Assembly (NCBI GenBank): GCA_963765075.1
Contig: CAVXVA010000003.1
Span: forward strand, 868,001-932,000
Length of the DNA stretch: 64,000 bases
Reading direction: 5' to 3'
Source of the DNA: JAENVU01 sp963765075
Lineage (GTDB): Bacteria > Actinomycetota > Acidimicrobiia > IMCC26256 > JAENVU01
This document shows positions 35,042 through 43,198 of the stretch, piece by piece. Within the stretch, counting starts at the first letter, position 1, and the number at the start of each line of letters is the position of its first letter. Position numbers and translations under genes: made by a program. The notes beneath the pieces are model-generated. The model was given only the letters and a program-made list of their open reading frames with translations, had not been told where the DNA came from and did not search any database.

Positions 35042-36499
35042 TTAGAGCCGCGACCAGATCGCGCGCCGGATCGTGGCCAGCACTTTCTCGGGGGGCTGGG
35101 TGCCGTCGACCTCGACCGCGCCGAACAGCGAACCGTCGAAGGTCAGTGCCCGCACCAACTCGATCCGATGGGCCAGATAGTCGCGGCCGTCCTCCGGACG
35201 TCGCTGCGCGGCCGTGTCGACATCGACATCGAGCCGGATCACAATGTCGGGCGGGAACCGACGTGCGAGGTCGTATGGGCGCAACTCGTACGCGGCCAAC
35301 GCGCGCTGGATGGCGTTGCCGGTCGCCCAGTGCGTGAGGCGCGGGCCGTCGAGTTCGCCCGGGAACTGCATCTGGGGCCAACGGTCACAGATCACCACCA
35401 TGCCCCGCGTCCGCGCCTTCATGATGTGGCGCAACTTACGCGACTTCTCCGCAGCCAACGTCAGCGCCCAAATGGCCTTGGCTCCTGACATTGCCGATGG
35501 ATGGTCGGTACCGACCTTGGCCTTCTTCGCAATCGTGCTCCGATCACGTGAGGTCCCGAACACGAGATCGCGGACGATCTTCATCGGCTTGCGCAGCAGC
35601 GACGACGAGCCGTCGCCGGAGCCGAGGTACATCGGATACACGTCGAGCTTGGGAGCCAGGAAGGCACGCGTCTCACCGACCATGGTCGACTTGCCCGAAC
35701 CGTCACAGCCCACGAACGCGACGATGAGCCCACCGCCGGTACCGCCACGACCCTTCAAAACCGGGCGGGGCACGAACTTGCGCGAGATTCCCCGCATCGC
35801 CCACGCCGCTTCGCGATTCATCCTCCGCGAGAAGGCGGCCGGACCCCGAGAACTCGTCTGGCTCGCGAGGCCGCGCAGGACGACCCGGCGCAGCCGGTAG
35901 AGCTGAGCTGTCCCCGGGCTCTGGTCGAGACACGCGGCGATCGCCCGGCGCCCGGCCGGCCCGAGGAGCTGTTCGCTCACGGCCAAGACGTCGTCACGAT
36001 CGGCGCGCGCCATGAGGAAGCTCAGTTCCGATCCCGGCCCGCTGGAGCCGCGAATCATGTCCCGACCCCGCAGCTTCAACGCATACCGGGTCAGGAGGAG
36101 CACGACCTCGACGGCCGGAGCCGTGACCCACACGCCGGAGGGGTCGAGCACGCGACTTTCGAGCACGGTTCGTTCCCACGGCAGGCGGAATCGCTTGTTG
36201 TGACGCTCGCCGGCAGGGATTCGGTAGTGCACGTGGAAATGCACCATGCGCGCCGATTCATCGTCGATCCCGAGGAAGTCCTCGAGGCCGATGTCGTTGC
36301 GCGCGTTGGCCACGCGGCCCCGGCGACACGACAACTCGGCAAAGACCGAATAGACGTCGTCGATCGCCGCCGGGTCCACCAGGATGTCCAGATCGGTATC
36401 GGCCGAGATCGCCGCCGCCAGATGATCGTTGCTCTTCCAATGGCAGTAGGCCACGCCGCGCTCGTCGAATCGACGCAGCACCTCCATCACCAGACTCAC
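35042..36499 (-). CDS. Nucleotidyltransferase-like domain fused to thymidylate-kinase-like P-loop domain
   Basis: This 485-residue protein has two parts. The first (about 1-140) contains YCHWKSNDHLAAAISADTDL plus DILVD, the DxD pattern of nucleotidyltransferase folds. The second begins GGLIVAFVGCDGSGKSTMVG (Walker A) and has VVICDRWPQMQFPG and RRFPPDIVIRLDVDVD like thymidylate kinases. Such fusions occur in polysaccharide loci; the role may be phosphorylating a sugar or lipid carrier. GTG 36499 is chosen for its GGAGG 8 nt upstream; the frame stays open further, so the start is uncertain. Confidence 0.7.
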   Translation of the reverse strand: MSLVMEVLRRFDERGVAYCHWKSNDHLAAAISADTDLDILVDPAAIDDVYSVFAELSCRRGRVANARNDIGLEDFLGIDDESARMVHFHVHYRIPAGERHNKRFRLPWERTVLESRVLDPSGVWVTAPAVEVVLLLTRYALKLRGRDMIRGSSGPGSELSFLMARADRDDVLAVSEQLLGPAGRRAIAACLDQSPGTAQLYRLRRVVLRGLASQTSSRGPAAFSRRMNREAAWAMRGISRKFVPRPVLKGRGGTGGGLIVAFVGCDGSGKSTMVGETRAFLAPKLDVYPMYLGSGDGSSSLLRKPMKIVRDLVFGTSRDRSTIAKKAKVGTDHPSAMSGAKAIWALTLAAEKSRKLRHIMKARTRGMVVICDRWPQMQFPGELDGPRLTHWATGNAIQRALAAYELRPYDLARRFPPDIVIRLDVDVDTAAQRRPEDGRDYLAHRIELVRALTFDGSLFGAVEVDGTQPPEKVLATIRRAIWSRL

Positions 36500-36515
36500 G
36501 GTTTCCACCTCCACA

Positions 36516-39257
36516 TCATGCCGGGAGTTCCATCGGCACCTCTGCCGAAGACTTTCGCGATCGGATGACATCCACAATCCACCGGCCGTCGTCGCCGAGC
36601 ACGGCATCAGGCCGGATCATCCACGCGAGGCCGAGCACCGCGGCGGCACTCAACGCCCCACCTGCGCATACGACCACGTTGGCGGTCTGACCACCGATGT
36701 CGAGCGAACGCAACCAGAGCACGGCCGGCACGCTCACGCCGGCGACCAGTACCGAGAGTCCCAGACCTCGAAGCTGGCGACTCGCAAACCGCGACCACGA
36801 AATGTGGGCGGTCACGAGACTCAGGTGAGCCATCAACAGGTAGTTGAGGACGATGGCGCCCGTCACGCCGGCGGCGACCCACCCCAGCCCGAACTGGGAT
36901 CCGATCAACGCACCGGCGATCACCGCGACCGCGTAGGCCGCCTGGCGCCAGGCGCGTCGATAGACGGTGCCCATTGCGCGAGCGAGCGAGTCGCTGATCT
37001 TGTAGCTCGTGCGGAACAGCAGACCCCCCGCCATGATCTGGAACGGCAGGATCACGTCGTCCCACTTGGGACCGCCGCCCAGCAGGAGGTGGATGATCTC
37101 GGGGGCGAGCAGCACCGCCAACACCGAGGCGGGCAGCGTCAGCGTGGCGACCAGCGAGATGCCGCGCAGGTACGCCGACGCGACCCGGTCGAGGTCCTCC
37201 TGGAAACGCGAGATCACCGGGAAGATGACTCGGTCCATCACTTGGCCCAGCATCTGAGCCGGAAACGCCGCAAGCGCGTAGGCGTTCTTGTAGACGCCGA
37301 GCGCGACCGAACCCATCTGGTTCCCGACCACGCTGTTGTCGCCATTCAGCGCGGCGAAGTTGAAGGCGCGCGCCGCGGTCATCCCCCCGGCATAGACGAT
37401 GAGGTCCTTGGATTCGGCGCGGCGCGGCCGCAGCGATCGAGGGTGCGGCCGCCGGATGACCAGGATCCCGGTGAGGAGCGCAGCCTGGGCCAACTCCGCG
37501 ATCACGATCGACCAGACCCCCACGCCGGCGACCGCCAGCGTCACCCCGACCAGCGCGAATCCGAAGAAGTAGGACACCGTCTCGGCGAGCGCGATCGACT
37601 TGAAGTCCAGGTCGCGTTGGAGCATCGCCATCGCGACCACACCCGGCGCCTGCAAGAGGAACACAAACGCCAGACCCTGGGTGACCGCGGCGAAGTCGGG
37701 TTGGTGGAAGAAACTCGCGATGAGCGGAGCCGCCAGGTAGACGACCGCGGTCATCCCCGCGCCGGTGATCATCGACAGTGCGAAGGCGCTCCGGATGTGC
37801 TCGTCGGTGAGGTTCTGTCGCTGAATGACCGCCGGGCCGAAGCCGGCCTCGGTGAAGAGTTGGCCGAAGGCGATCACGATCAGCGCGGCACCGACCAAGC
37901 CGTTGTCGGACTTCGACAGGTAGCGGGCGAAGACGACGACGACCAGGAACTGTCCGACGGCCTGTGATCCGAATCCGATGCCCGACCACACCATGCCGCC
38001 CAACGCGTGGCGCGCGGTACTCCCCTTCGCGCCGGTCGGGGGCGGTGCGGCCGGTGTCGAGTCGCTCACGCGTCCACGAGCTCCACGCGCGCCTTCGGCG
38101 CGCCGAACCTGCTCCGCGGCGACGAGTGCGAGCGGGAGGAGCAACCAGAAATGCCGATAGTGCCACGTCTCCCGGAAGAAGCTTCCGAGGATGTAGGCGA
38201 TGACCATCGCCCGGGCGGCCGAGCGCGCCGGCGCGAGGCGGAGGAGCACGAACCACATCAGGAGGAGCCCGAACAGGCCGATCACGCCTCGTTCGACGAG
38301 ATAGGCCAACGGCTCGGAATGCAGCTCGGTCTCCAGCGTGTTGAGGTCGAGTCCCCGTACCGACCCCGGTCCGACGCCCAGTGGCGCGTCCGGAATCTTG
38401 CTCCAGGCCTCCTTCCACACCTCGATCCGCAGGCCGCCGCTGCGGTCGAACCGGGCTTGGTTGAACCCGCTCTTCTGTTGGCTGGCGGAGATCTCCATGA
38501 ACGCAAAGAAGCCGACGACGACCACCAGCAGGATCGCCACGACGGCAATCGCCCGTCGCCCGCGCATCAACACTCGCACGCGGTCGAGATGGGTGACCGC
38601 GAGATATCCGAATCCGGCCGTCAGCTGGAGCATCGATCCGAACGACGCCGCCGACAGCAAACCCGCGACCGCGACCGCCATGACCGATCCCTTCACCGCC
38701 CAGCGGAACGGCGCCATCGACCAGCACAGGACGGCCATCGCCAGGAGGTTGGCGGCGACATTCGGGTTCGGGAAGGTCCCACTGGCTCGCAGCTCGTTGC
38801 CATCCGAACTCGCGAGCTGCACCGCGGCGAAGACGATGCAAATCGCCAACGCCCCGTAACAGAACCGGACGGCCGTCTCACCCCCGCGCCGTAGGATGTC
38901 GATGGCCGATAGGAACACCAGGATCGTCGCGATATCGCGGACCAAGTCTCCGATGATCCAGGCCCGAATCCCGGCGTACAGCGAACCGATGAGCGCGCCG
39001 AGCAGGATGAGCAAGGCCGGTACCGCGAGCTGGCGCGCGACATCACGCGACAGCCATTCCGAACGGGCCATGTGCAACATCGACGCGACGATCGTCGCAC
39101 CGATCACCAGATCGGTGAGCACGATGTCCGATCCGATCTTGGGAAACAGCAACGATACGAGCACGATCGAGAGCCCGAGCAACAGCGTCGCCAGGGGCGC
39201 GGTGGCGATATACCGCAACCACTCGCGCCGGGTCCGCAGCGAAACCTCAGCCGGCAC
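36516..39257 (-). CDS. Fused O-antigen polymerase/ligase-like and Wzx-type flippase
   Basis: This 913-residue polytopic protein is one continuous frame. Residues 1-395 have about ten helices and the O-antigen ligase pattern: a large outside loop with GTFPNPNVAANLLA and PDAPLGVGPGSV. A charged linker (about 395-420) leads to a Wzx/MATE-like flippase with about 12-14 helices (SGIGFGSQAVGQFLVVVVFA, FGPAVIQRQNLTDEHI). The two activities are normally separate proteins that flip and polymerise lipid-linked repeats. A GTG at the linker could allow internal initiation. The GTG start overlaps the GT4 gene by 11 nt. Confidence 0.8.
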   Translation of the reverse strand: MPAEVSLRTRREWLRYIATAPLATLLLGLSIVLVSLLFPKIGSDIVLTDLVIGATIVASMLHMARSEWLSRDVARQLAVPALLILLGALIGSLYAGIRAWIIGDLVRDIATILVFLSAIDILRRGGETAVRFCYGALAICIVFAAVQLASSDGNELRASGTFPNPNVAANLLAMAVLCWSMAPFRWAVKGSVMAVAVAGLLSAASFGSMLQLTAGFGYLAVTHLDRVRVLMRGRRAIAVVAILLVVVVGFFAFMEISASQQKSGFNQARFDRSGGLRIEVWKEAWSKIPDAPLGVGPGSVRGLDLNTLETELHSEPLAYLVERGVIGLFGLLLMWFVLLRLAPARSAARAMVIAYILGSFFRETWHYRHFWLLLPLALVAAEQVRRAEGARGARGRVSDSTPAAPPPTGAKGSTARHALGGMVWSGIGFGSQAVGQFLVVVVFARYLSKSDNGLVGAALIVIAFGQLFTEAGFGPAVIQRQNLTDEHIRSAFALSMITGAGMTAVVYLAAPLIASFFHQPDFAAVTQGLAFVFLLQAPGVVAMAMLQRDLDFKSIALAETVSYFFGFALVGVTLAVAGVGVWSIVIAELAQAALLTGILVIRRPHPRSLRPRRAESKDLIVYAGGMTAARAFNFAALNGDNSVVGNQMGSVALGVYKNAYALAAFPAQMLGQVMDRVIFPVISRFQEDLDRVASAYLRGISLVATLTLPASVLAVLLAPEIIHLLLGGGPKWDDVILPFQIMAGGLLFRTSYKISDSLARAMGTVYRRAWRQAAYAVAVIAGALIGSQFGLGWVAAGVTGAIVLNYLLMAHLSLVTAHISWSRFASRQLRGLGLSVLVAGVSVPAVLWLRSLDIGGQTANVVVCAGGALSAAAVLGLAWMIRPDAVLGDDGRWIVDVIRSRKSSAEVPMELPA

Positions 39258-40377
39258 GACGAGCCTCCGCGACGACCTCGTCGATCACGGATCGATACCG
39301 CGCATGAATCACCGCCGGGTCCCAGGACGACACATCGACGCGCCGGACTCCGGCCGCATCCGATCGCAAGGCGTTCACGACGCCGTCGGCCGCGCCCTCG
39401 AGGTCGCCGATGTCGACGACCTCGCCGAACGCACCGAGCCCGACGAGCTCGCGGGCTCCGTCCACGTCGTAACTGACGAACGGGATCCCCGCCGCGGCGG
39501 CCTGGATGAGCACCTGCGGCAGGCCCTCGGCGTCGCTGAGCAGCACGACCACATCGGCGCGCCACACCAAAGGTTCAGTGGGCGACACGTACCCCAAGAT
39601 CACAACCGATTCCTTCAGCCCGGCAGCGTCAACCGCCCGCTGGAGCGACTCCCGCAGCGGCCCGTCGCCGGCAACCGCGAGGAACGCATCGGGGACCGAC
39701 GCTTGCACCCGCGCCAGCAACGGCAACAGATCCAACGGGTGCTTGCGGTCCTCGAGCGCGCCGAGGCTCACCACGACCGGACGGCCGTCAGGGATCCCGG
39801 CGACGGGTGGCACCTGGGCAGGACGTACGGCCGGAAGGGTCGCCGCCGACCGTACGATCGTGAGCTTGGTGGAGGCGACCCCGGCCACCTCGAACCGGCG
39901 GGCGAGATCCGCGCCCACCACGACGTACCGCGCGGTGATCGGGGCCAACCATCGTTCGATCGCCCGAAACACCGTGCTCTCGACCCGGCCGTAGCCCGGC
40001 CCGAAGTTCGCCATCGAGAGTGAGTGCACCACGGGGACGCGGCCGCTGAGCCGCGCCGCCACCCGACCGATCACGCCTGCCTTCGACTGGTGGGTCACCA
40101 CGACATCCGGTGCGAACCCCGCCAGGCGCGCCCTCACCGCGCCAATGGCACGGAGGTCGTTCCAAAGGTGCGGCGCGCGGACCAATCGCGGTTCGACCTG
40201 GACCGGAACCCCCAGTTGACTCGCGGCCAGGTCCGCGTCGGAGTCTTCGCCCACCACGACCACGTGGTCAGCGTCGGGGTGCGCCGCGATCAGGTCCCGG
40301 ATCCGCTGCTCCGATCCGCCCCGGCGGTAGCGCGTCGCGAGATGAAAAACTCGCGACCGGCGCGCCAGTGAAGTCAT
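39247..40377 (-). CDS. GT4-family glycosyltransferase
   Basis: The 376-residue GT-B enzyme has HLATRYRRGGSEQRIRDLIA in the acceptor half, VVTHQSKAGVIGRVAARLSG, and the donor-site run VVVSLGALEDRKHPLDLLPL, LAVAGDGPLRESLQRAV and LLSDAEGLPQVLIQAAAAG with the retaining-GT E-x7-E-like motif. It would add a sugar to the lipid-linked exopolysaccharide unit on the cytoplasmic face. Confidence 0.88.
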   Translation of the reverse strand: MTSLARRSRVFHLATRYRRGGSEQRIRDLIAAHPDADHVVVVGEDSDADLAASQLGVPVQVEPRLVRAPHLWNDLRAIGAVRARLAGFAPDVVVTHQSKAGVIGRVAARLSGRVPVVHSLSMANFGPGYGRVESTVFRAIERWLAPITARYVVVGADLARRFEVAGVASTKLTIVRSAATLPAVRPAQVPPVAGIPDGRPVVVSLGALEDRKHPLDLLPLLARVQASVPDAFLAVAGDGPLRESLQRAVDAAGLKESVVILGYVSPTEPLVWRADVVVLLSDAEGLPQVLIQAAAAGIPFVSYDVDGARELVGLGAFGEVVDIGDLEGAADGVVNALRSDAAGVRRVDVSSWDPAVIHARYRSVIDEVVAEARRAG

Positions 40378-40380
40378 GGC

Positions 40381-41955
40381 TCAGCCCGCCGAAACTCCGG
40401 TGGCTCGGGAGATCGTGGTCGCGCTGGCGGGACCCGGACGCGCCGGGTCGACCAGCACACCGAGCACCGCGCCACCGACGCGGCGAAGACGGGTTCCGGC
40501 CCGCTCGGCATCACGCAATCGAGTCACACCGTGCTGTGCGATCATGACCGTGGCGTCCGCGAGTTCCGCCAGGATCAGGGTCGCGGGTTCGATGCTCGGC
40601 GACGGCGCCGCGATTACCACGTACTCACACTGCTCGGTGAGGCGACGCAGGACGGTGCGGGCGCGGGCGACGGTGAGTTCGCCGACGGCGATTCCGTCGT
40701 CGAGCACGCGCAACCGACCACCGGTCTGCTGTTCCTGCACGACCGAGAGTCGGGCCCGGGGCACGGGCGCTTCGAGCTCGTCGTCCGTCGCGGTGTGGGC
40801 AACGCCCCGGCACGCGGCGTAGACAACTCGCGCACCGGACTCGGCGATCGACTGAGCGACTTTGCGGGCGGTGCCCTCCGGCGCGGGCCCATCCACGCCA
40901 CACAGGACCACCACGTTGGGCTTGCCCCGACCCAGCAGATGGACGATCTGCAGTCCGACTTCGTCAATGGTCGCGCCCGCGCCGGTCACGACACCGCGTG
41001 GCATTGCACCACTCCGGCCCGGTAGGACACCGAGAACTCGGGCGCCCGCCCGACGCGATTCGCTGACGTCGCCACTGTGGAACCGGCCGACGAGTTCTTC
41101 CCGCCCGTACACGATGGCCGCGGCAATCAGGACCGCAGCCAGTCCGCCGAGAATCGCCCAACTCAACGGCTTCGGGAAATCCGGATTCGCGGGAAGCGTC
41201 GCAATCTCGTAGATCTCGAGCCCGCCGTCGACGGTCGTCGACGAAGTCCGCTGTTGCGCGGCAGCCTGAAGCGTTTGGGTCAGTTCGGCGTTCTTGGCCT
41301 CGAGCCGGGACGTGAGCGTCGCGTACTGACTACTGGTCGGCGCGAGGCCGGCGCGATCGGTGTTCAGCTGCGCGACCTCGCTCTCGAGCTCGTTGGCGCG
41401 CTGGTCGTTGGCCTCCGCCCGACGGGCAAGTTCGCCCTGCACCTTCTCGCGGCGGTCACTGACGACGATTCCCGCGGTGACGTCGGCCGCTTGCTGGGCC
41501 AACGAGGGCGACGTCGCCGTTGCGTCGACTCGGATGAGGGGTGACGCCTCCAACCCCGTCGAGGCCACCGACTTGACGTTCTTGAACTCGGCGCCGAGCT
41601 TCGCTTCGAGCGCGGCGCGGAGGGGCGGGGACTCGAGCGTGAGGATCACTGCCCGCTGTTCTTTCGTGAGGTCGACCTTGCCGCCGTCGGTGATGAAGAC
41701 GTTCTGCGCGGCGTCGTTGATACGCACCCAGGCCACCGACGAATACCGCTTCTGCAGCAGACTGCTGCCGGCGTAGATCGCCGCGAAGGCGACGATGAAG
41801 ACCGCGAGGAGAATCAACCCGCGGCGGCGCAGGACCCGGACCACCCCGCCGAGACCCAGTTCGAAGCGCGTCGAACCGCCGAGACTCTCTAGGTTGCGTT
41901 CACGCCGTCCTGGCTCGATGGGTTCGCCCGCAGGCATGAGATGATCGTCGATCAT
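40381..41955 (-). CDS. Wzz-type chain-length protein with a degenerate BY-kinase-like domain
   Basis: The 524-residue protein has a helix near residue 45 (LILLAVFIVAFAAIYAGS), a Wzz-like extracytoplasmic part with coiled coil (about 175-245), and a second helix (SWAILGGLAAVLIAAAIVYG). A C-terminal ParA/BY-kinase fold follows. The Walker A position reads GVDGPAPEGTARK: the GK[ST] signature is missing, so ATP use is doubtful, and no Tyr-rich tail is seen. It would set polymer length. ATG 41955 follows the sugar transferase stop by one base. Confidence 0.82.
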   Translation of the reverse strand: MIDDHLMPAGEPIEPGRRERNLESLGGSTRFELGLGGVVRVLRRRGLILLAVFIVAFAAIYAGSSLLQKRYSSVAWVRINDAAQNVFITDGGKVDLTKEQRAVILTLESPPLRAALEAKLGAEFKNVKSVASTGLEASPLIRVDATATSPSLAQQAADVTAGIVVSDRREKVQGELARRAEANDQRANELESEVAQLNTDRAGLAPTSSQYATLTSRLEAKNAELTQTLQAAAQQRTSSTTVDGGLEIYEIATLPANPDFPKPLSWAILGGLAAVLIAAAIVYGREELVGRFHSGDVSESRRAGARVLGVLPGRSGAMPRGVVTGAGATIDEVGLQIVHLLGRGKPNVVVLCGVDGPAPEGTARKVAQSIAESGARVVYAACRGVAHTATDDELEAPVPRARLSVVQEQQTGGRLRVLDDGIAVGELTVARARTVLRRLTEQCEYVVIAAPSPSIEPATLILAELADATVMIAQHGVTRLRDAERAGTRLRRVGGAVLGVLVDPARPGPASATTISRATGVSAG

Positions 41956-41956
41956 C

Positions 41957-42862
41957 TCAGTATGCACCACCCCGCGACGGGCGCAGGACGCGAAGGAACG
42001 TGCGGGCGATGATCGAAAGGTCGCCGCCGAGACTCTGACCGAACGCGTACTGAACATCAAGTGCGACACGGGTCGAATAGGTCACGTCGTTGCGACCCGA
42101 GACCTGCCAGAGGCCGGTCATTCCTGGGCGAGCACTGAGAACGATGGGCATGTACTGGCCGTATCGCCGCATCTCATCTTCGGTGATGGGCCGGGGTCCA
42201 ACGAGGCTCATCTCGCCCATGAAGACGTTCACCAACTGCGGCAGTTCGTCCAGTGAGGTCTTACGGAGGAAACCGCCCACCCTGGTGATCCGGGGGTCGT
42301 CCTTCAGTTTGAAGGTCTGAGCGAACTCTTCCGCCAGCTCCGGGTCCGAGGCCAGCAGGTCCGCCAAACGACTCTCGGCATCTTCGACCATGGTGCGCAG
42401 CTTGAAGCAGCGGATCGTCGAGCCGCCGCGACCCACGCGCTCCTGCCCGTAGAACGCGGGCCCTCGGGAGGTGAGCCGGACCAATGCGGCCAAGAGGAGT
42501 AGCACCGGTCCCCAAATCGGCACCGACGCCGTGACCGCAACGAGATCGAAGGCGCGCTTGCATCCACCGCGCGCGGCTCGTGGCACCACCGTGACTGCGG
42601 GCGGCCCTGTTTCGCGAAGGGGCGCGTCGACCGACACCAGATCGACCGAGCGGGCGCGCTCTTCTGTCGTGCGGAGATCGATGACCACCTCGCCGGAGGT
42701 GGCGTCGACAGTGATGACGCCAGGCAGGTCGTCCGGTTCGAGGTTGGGCAGAGTCTCGCTATCGCGATGCACAACGAGGTTCGCGACAGGACGGCCGAAG
42801 CGCCTCCGCCGGATGCGTTCACTGATTCTCTGATCGAGATCGGGATACACGCCGCTCGCCAT
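41957..42862 (-). CDS. Priming sugar transferase (polyprenyl-phosphate glycosyl-1-phosphate transferase)
   Basis: This 301-residue membrane protein has a helix near residue 110, then the family run GPAFYGQERVGRGGSTIRCF KLRTMVEDAE, the DELPQLVNVFMGEMSLVGPR active-site segment, and RPGMTGLWQVSGRNDVTYST. It transfers a sugar-1-phosphate from an NDP-sugar to undecaprenyl phosphate and starts each repeat unit. GGGGAGG precedes ATG 42862. First gene of the leftward exopolysaccharide operon. Confidence 0.93.
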   Translation of the reverse strand: MASGVYPDLDQRISERIRRRRFGRPVANLVVHRDSETLPNLEPDDLPGVITVDATSGEVVIDLRTTEERARSVDLVSVDAPLRETGPPAVTVVPRAARGGCKRAFDLVAVTASVPIWGPVLLLLAALVRLTSRGPAFYGQERVGRGGSTIRCFKLRTMVEDAESRLADLLASDPELAEEFAQTFKLKDDPRITRVGGFLRKTSLDELPQLVNVFMGEMSLVGPRPITEDEMRRYGQYMPIVLSARPGMTGLWQVSGRNDVTYSTRVALDVQYAFGQSLGGDLSIIARTFLRVLRPSRGGAY

Positions 42863-43198
42863 GGAGCCTCCCCGCCCCTTTCCATCCAGATCGACCGATT
42901 CACGTCGAGTTGCGTGACTGACCGGCGAGAAAAACCCAGCCGATGTCCCGCGCCCCCTGCGAACGAGCGATTACCTCCCTGATTCCGGGCTCAAGGAGAT
43001 CCCGGAAGGAGCCTGAACCTAACACCCAAAAGGGACCTTCACAATTGTTTCCGGACACTTTGAGTCGCGCGACCCACTCAAGAGATCGCGCATAGGTCGT
43101 CGATACCAGTTCCGCACCTGGAACTGCTCACTCACGGTGGCCAGTGGAGAGCGAGATCCACCGCTACCGCCGAACGACAACCCCAAGGAGTCCTTCCG
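42863..43198. promoter_or_regulatory. 336-nt divergent non-coding region with one inverted repeat
   Basis: This spacer separates the sugar transferase operon from the secreted beta-helix gene. It holds a perfect inverted repeat CAGTTCC-GCACCT-GGAACTG (43107-43126) and the AAGGAG Shine-Dalgarno of the rightward gene. It probably includes both promoters. No riboswitch or small gene was recognised. Confidence 0.4.

Noticed and set aside
42863..43198. Riboswitch ahead of the secreted beta-helix gene
   Set aside because: No c-di-GMP, c-di-AMP, cobalamin or TPP consensus could be recognised; only one short inverted repeat.
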